This document shows, piece after piece, positions 14,594 through 15,950 of a DNA stretch of 15,950 bases. This DNA is from an uncultured Bacillota bacterium (GTDB lineage: Bacteria > Bacillota_I > Bacilli_A > Erysipelotrichales > Erysipelotrichaceae). Under the pieces are notes generated by a model that worked only from the letters and a program-made list of their open reading frames with translations, was not told the DNA's origin and did no database searches. The stretch is taken from contig ONXX01000009.1 of NCBI GenBank assembly GCA_900321955.1, forward strand, positions 1 through 15,950, written 5' to 3'. The translations under genes and the position numbers were made by a program. Each line of letters begins with the position of its first letter. Position 1 is the stretch's first letter.

Positions 14594-14793
14594 AGAATTA
14601 CGGTTTATACGATATCGTGCAGATGAAGAAGGATCATCCCTGCCGCAAATCCCATTACTGGAAGATCATCCGCATGGGTGTCGATATCAAGATCAAGTGT
14701 GAAGGCTGCGGCGCCATCGTCATGATGGAAAGACCGGAGTTTGAGCGCAAGTGCAAGAAGATCATCGAGAAGGCGGAAGCGGTCAATGATTAA
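14587..14793 (+). CDS. DUF951 family protein
   Basis: This 68-residue protein matches the DUF951 pattern as I recall it: YGLYDIVQMKKDHPCRKSHYWKIIRMGVDIKIKCEGCGAIVMMERPEFERKCKKI. The KKDHPC block and the later CEGC pair suggest a small metal-binding or nucleic-acid-binding fold, but no function is established to my knowledge. In other Firmicutes DUF951 genes often lie beside ychF or rpsF-type translation genes; here the neighbours are dtd and a HAD hydrolase. The ATG lies inside the dtd end (7-base overlap) with GCGAGG upstream, and its own end overlaps the next gene by 8 bases. Confidence 0.85.
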   Translation: MVENYGLYDIVQMKKDHPCRKSHYWKIIRMGVDIKIKCEGCGAIVMMERPEFERKCKKIIEKAEAVND

Positions 14794-15466
14794 GGCGGTC
14801 ATCTTCGATTTTGACGGAACGCTGTCCAACCGCATGAAGAACGCCTACGAGGTCTTCCGGGATTATTTCCGTCCCTTCTTCAAGGATATGAACGAGATGG
14901 AATACGAAGCGGTGTTGCAGGACATGATGTATTTTGACTGCAACGGCATCATCGATGTCGATGTCAGGCTCATTCCTTTCTTTCGCAAGTACGGTTCCTA
15001 TCTGCCAAGTGATTTTGAAGAGAAGTTTGTCCCGTTTTATTACGAGAACATGTATACCTATACGATGCTTCGTGAAGAGACGATCGAGGTGCTGGAAAAT
15101 CTGAAGAAGAAGTACAAGCTGGCGATCTTATCCAACGGCGATTCTTCTTCCCAGCACAACAAGATCAAAAAGGTCAACATCGAAGGCTATTTCGATGAAG
15201 TGATCGTATCAGGTGATCTGGGCATTCATAAGCCGGATGCGAGGATCTTCGACATCATGGCGAAAAGACTGGGTGTGAAAAACGAGGAATGTCTGATGAT
15301 CGGCGATGTCTTCGCCACCGACATCCTTGGCGCCTATCGGGCAAATATGACGCCGGTCTGGGTAGTATCCGATCCCTTACGTCCGGCTGAGTCCTATAAA
15401 GGATACAGGATCGAAGACCTCAGAGGGATCTATCCGATCTTAGAAGAACTGAACAAGGCAGCTTAG
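14786..15466 (+). CDS. HAD superfamily phosphatase
   Basis: This is a haloacid-dehalogenase-like hydrolase that probably dephosphorylates a small phosphometabolite such as a nucleotide or sugar phosphate. All four motifs are intact: I FDFDGT (7-12, nucleophile Asp8, acid Asp10), II LSNGD (115-119), III Lys149 in HKPD, and IV GDVFATD (173-179). An alpha-helical cap lies between motifs I and II (~15-95), as in YjjG/Gph-like subfamily I members. ATG 14786 is used because the protein then starts MIKAVIFDFDGT; an in-frame upstream start would only add 15 residues encoded by the out-of-frame DUF951 gene. The substrate cannot be read from the sequence. It ends the pot-dtd run with a terminator. Confidence 0.88.
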   Translation: MIKAVIFDFDGTLSNRMKNAYEVFRDYFRPFFKDMNEMEYEAVLQDMMYFDCNGIIDVDVRLIPFFRKYGSYLPSDFEEKFVPFYYENMYTYTMLREETIEVLENLKKKYKLAILSNGDSSSQHNKIKKVNIEGYFDEVIVSGDLGIHKPDARIFDIMAKRLGVKNEECLMIGDVFATDILGAYRANMTPVWVVSDPLRPAESYKGYRIEDLRGIYPILEELNKAA

Positions 15467-15479
15467 TCTGCCTTTTCTT
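15455..15479 (+). terminator. Rho-independent terminator overlapping the HAD stop codon
   Basis: AAGGCAG (15455-15461) pairs with CTGCCTT (15468-15474) around a 6-base loop holding the stop codon (15464-15466), followed by TTTCTTG. Confidence 0.75.
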
Positions 15480-15499
15480 GTACCGAAAGTACAATATGG

Positions 15500-15564
15500 T
15501 TAGGTACCTTGACATATGGAATGTTTTTATTTAAAGTGTAGCTGTAAGATATTTAGGTACCTAA
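15500..15564 (+). promoter_or_regulatory. MarR-gene promoter with two AGGTACCT palindromic operators
   Basis: The promoter has a perfect -35 TTGACA (15509-15514), a 17-base spacer and -10 TAAAGT (15532-15537). A perfect 12-bp palindrome TTAGGTACCTAA lies at 15553-15564, just after the predicted start (~15544). A near-copy TTAGGTACCTTG (15500-15511) overlaps the -35. The centres are 53 bp apart, about five helical turns, so both face the same side of the DNA. Their position before a MarR gene suggests autorepression, which is inference. Confidence 0.75.
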
Positions 15565-15580
15565 TAGAAAGGAGTTCATG

Positions 15581-15950
15581 ATGAGACATTTTATAGATGA
15601 AACAAACGGATCGGGATGCGAAGAAAGAAGACATCATCCTTTGAGACGGCATTGTCACAGACACAGGATGCATCATCCGTTCATGCGGGACCGCAATGAT
15701 CTCGAGGGCATGTATATGGCGGTAGCCAGAATGATGGGCCACGAGGTCAGAAGACGCTTCGGCATGAGTCAGGACCGCATCATTGCCATATTAAAGGAAA
15801 ACGGCGGCACGATGTCGCAGAGGACTTTACAAAGGCTTTTGGACATCAAGCCGGGTTCGATCTCCGAGATCCTGAGCAAGATGGAAGAGAAAGGACTGAT
15901 TGAAAGAAGCAAAGACGATGAAGACAAGAGGGCTTCTTTGATCACTTTGA
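15581..15950 (+). CDS. MarR family transcriptional regulator with His-rich N-terminus (partial, runs off window)
   Basis: The frame stays open to the window end (123 codons seen). ATG 15581 lies 6 bases after AAAGGAG; ATG 15578 is 3 bases away and also possible. The winged HTH is clear: RIIAILKENGGTMSQRTLQRLLDIKPGSISEILSKMEEKGLIERSKDDEDKRASLITL, ending in the MarR wing with its D-x-x-D-x-R pattern. Before it are about 35 residues with eight His and two Cys (RRHHPLRRHCHRHRMHHPF), not part of the usual MarR fold. These could bind a metal. MarR dimers bind palindromes like the two in the promoter. The regulated genes probably lie downstream, often an efflux pump, outside the window. Confidence 0.88.
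   Translation, partial: MRHFIDETNGSGCEERRHHPLRRHCHRHRMHHPFMRDRNDLEGMYMAVARMMGHEVRRRFGMSQDRIIAILKENGGTMSQRTLQRLLDIKPGSISEILSKMEEKGLIERSKDDEDKRASLITL

Noticed and set aside
14741..14785. Longer N-terminus for the HAD phosphatase
   Set aside because: The added residues are Arg/Ser-rich and come from the DUF951 gene read in another frame; HAD proteins start at MIKAVIFDFDGT.
1..15950. CRISPR array, toxin-antitoxin pair or anti-phage system
   Set aside because: No regular spaced repeats and no recognisable defence effector were found; small ORFs have housekeeping or domain assignments.

Overview
The window reads as chromosomal DNA from a low-to-moderate GC Firmicute (Bacillota). Three things suggest this: the order cysS - mrnC - rlmB - sigH - rpmG - secE - nusG, which is the Bacillus-type arrangement; strong AGGAGG ribosome-binding sites; and a monoderm-style lipoprotein PotD. 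Encoded CCA tails on the tRNAs fit as well. The short cysS operon, SecG-SmpB placed straight after NusG and the standalone PduL make me lean towards Erysipelotrichia, but that is inference. Nearly all the DNA is coding on the + strand; only a tRNA cluster is on the - strand.

Layout. 1-835: a small ORF whose first ~80 residues look like the N-terminus of an IS21-family transposase (IstA), with an unrelated charged tail, followed by three TACGACAC repeats that look like mobile-element end sites. 954-1271: a minus-strand tRNA operon (Asn-Glu-Lys) with its own promoter and terminator. 1341-5632: a run of overlapping genes made of a membrane-anchored XRE/RCC1-repeat protein, a 64-residue GYF_2-like protein, cysS, mrnC and rlmB. 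5715-7520: sigH-like sigma factor, then a strong promoter and rpmG - secE - nusG - secG, ending in a terminator. 7574-9847: smpB, pduL, an aldose-1-epimerase-like gene and trxA, each separated by a terminator or promoter. 9887-15474: a promoter driving potA-potB-potC-potD (complete polyamine ABC importer), then dtd, a DUF951 gene and a HAD phosphatase, all overlapping or abutting, closed by a terminator. 15500-15950: a promoter with two AGGTACCT palindromes and the start of a MarR-family regulator with a histidine-rich N-terminus, cut by the window end.

How it works together. The central block is information-processing housekeeping: aminoacylation, rRNA processing and methylation, transcription elongation, Sec translocation and ribosome rescue. 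The later block handles polyamine uptake and small quality-control functions. The parts that go beyond ordinary annotation are the RCC1 sensor-like protein with an apparently leaderless GTG start, the PotA with a duplicated ~90-residue domain inserted in its C-terminal TOBE region, the chimeric IS21-like ORF, and the MarR gene with its paired operators. I saw no complete defence system, CRISPR array, prophage or biosynthetic cluster.
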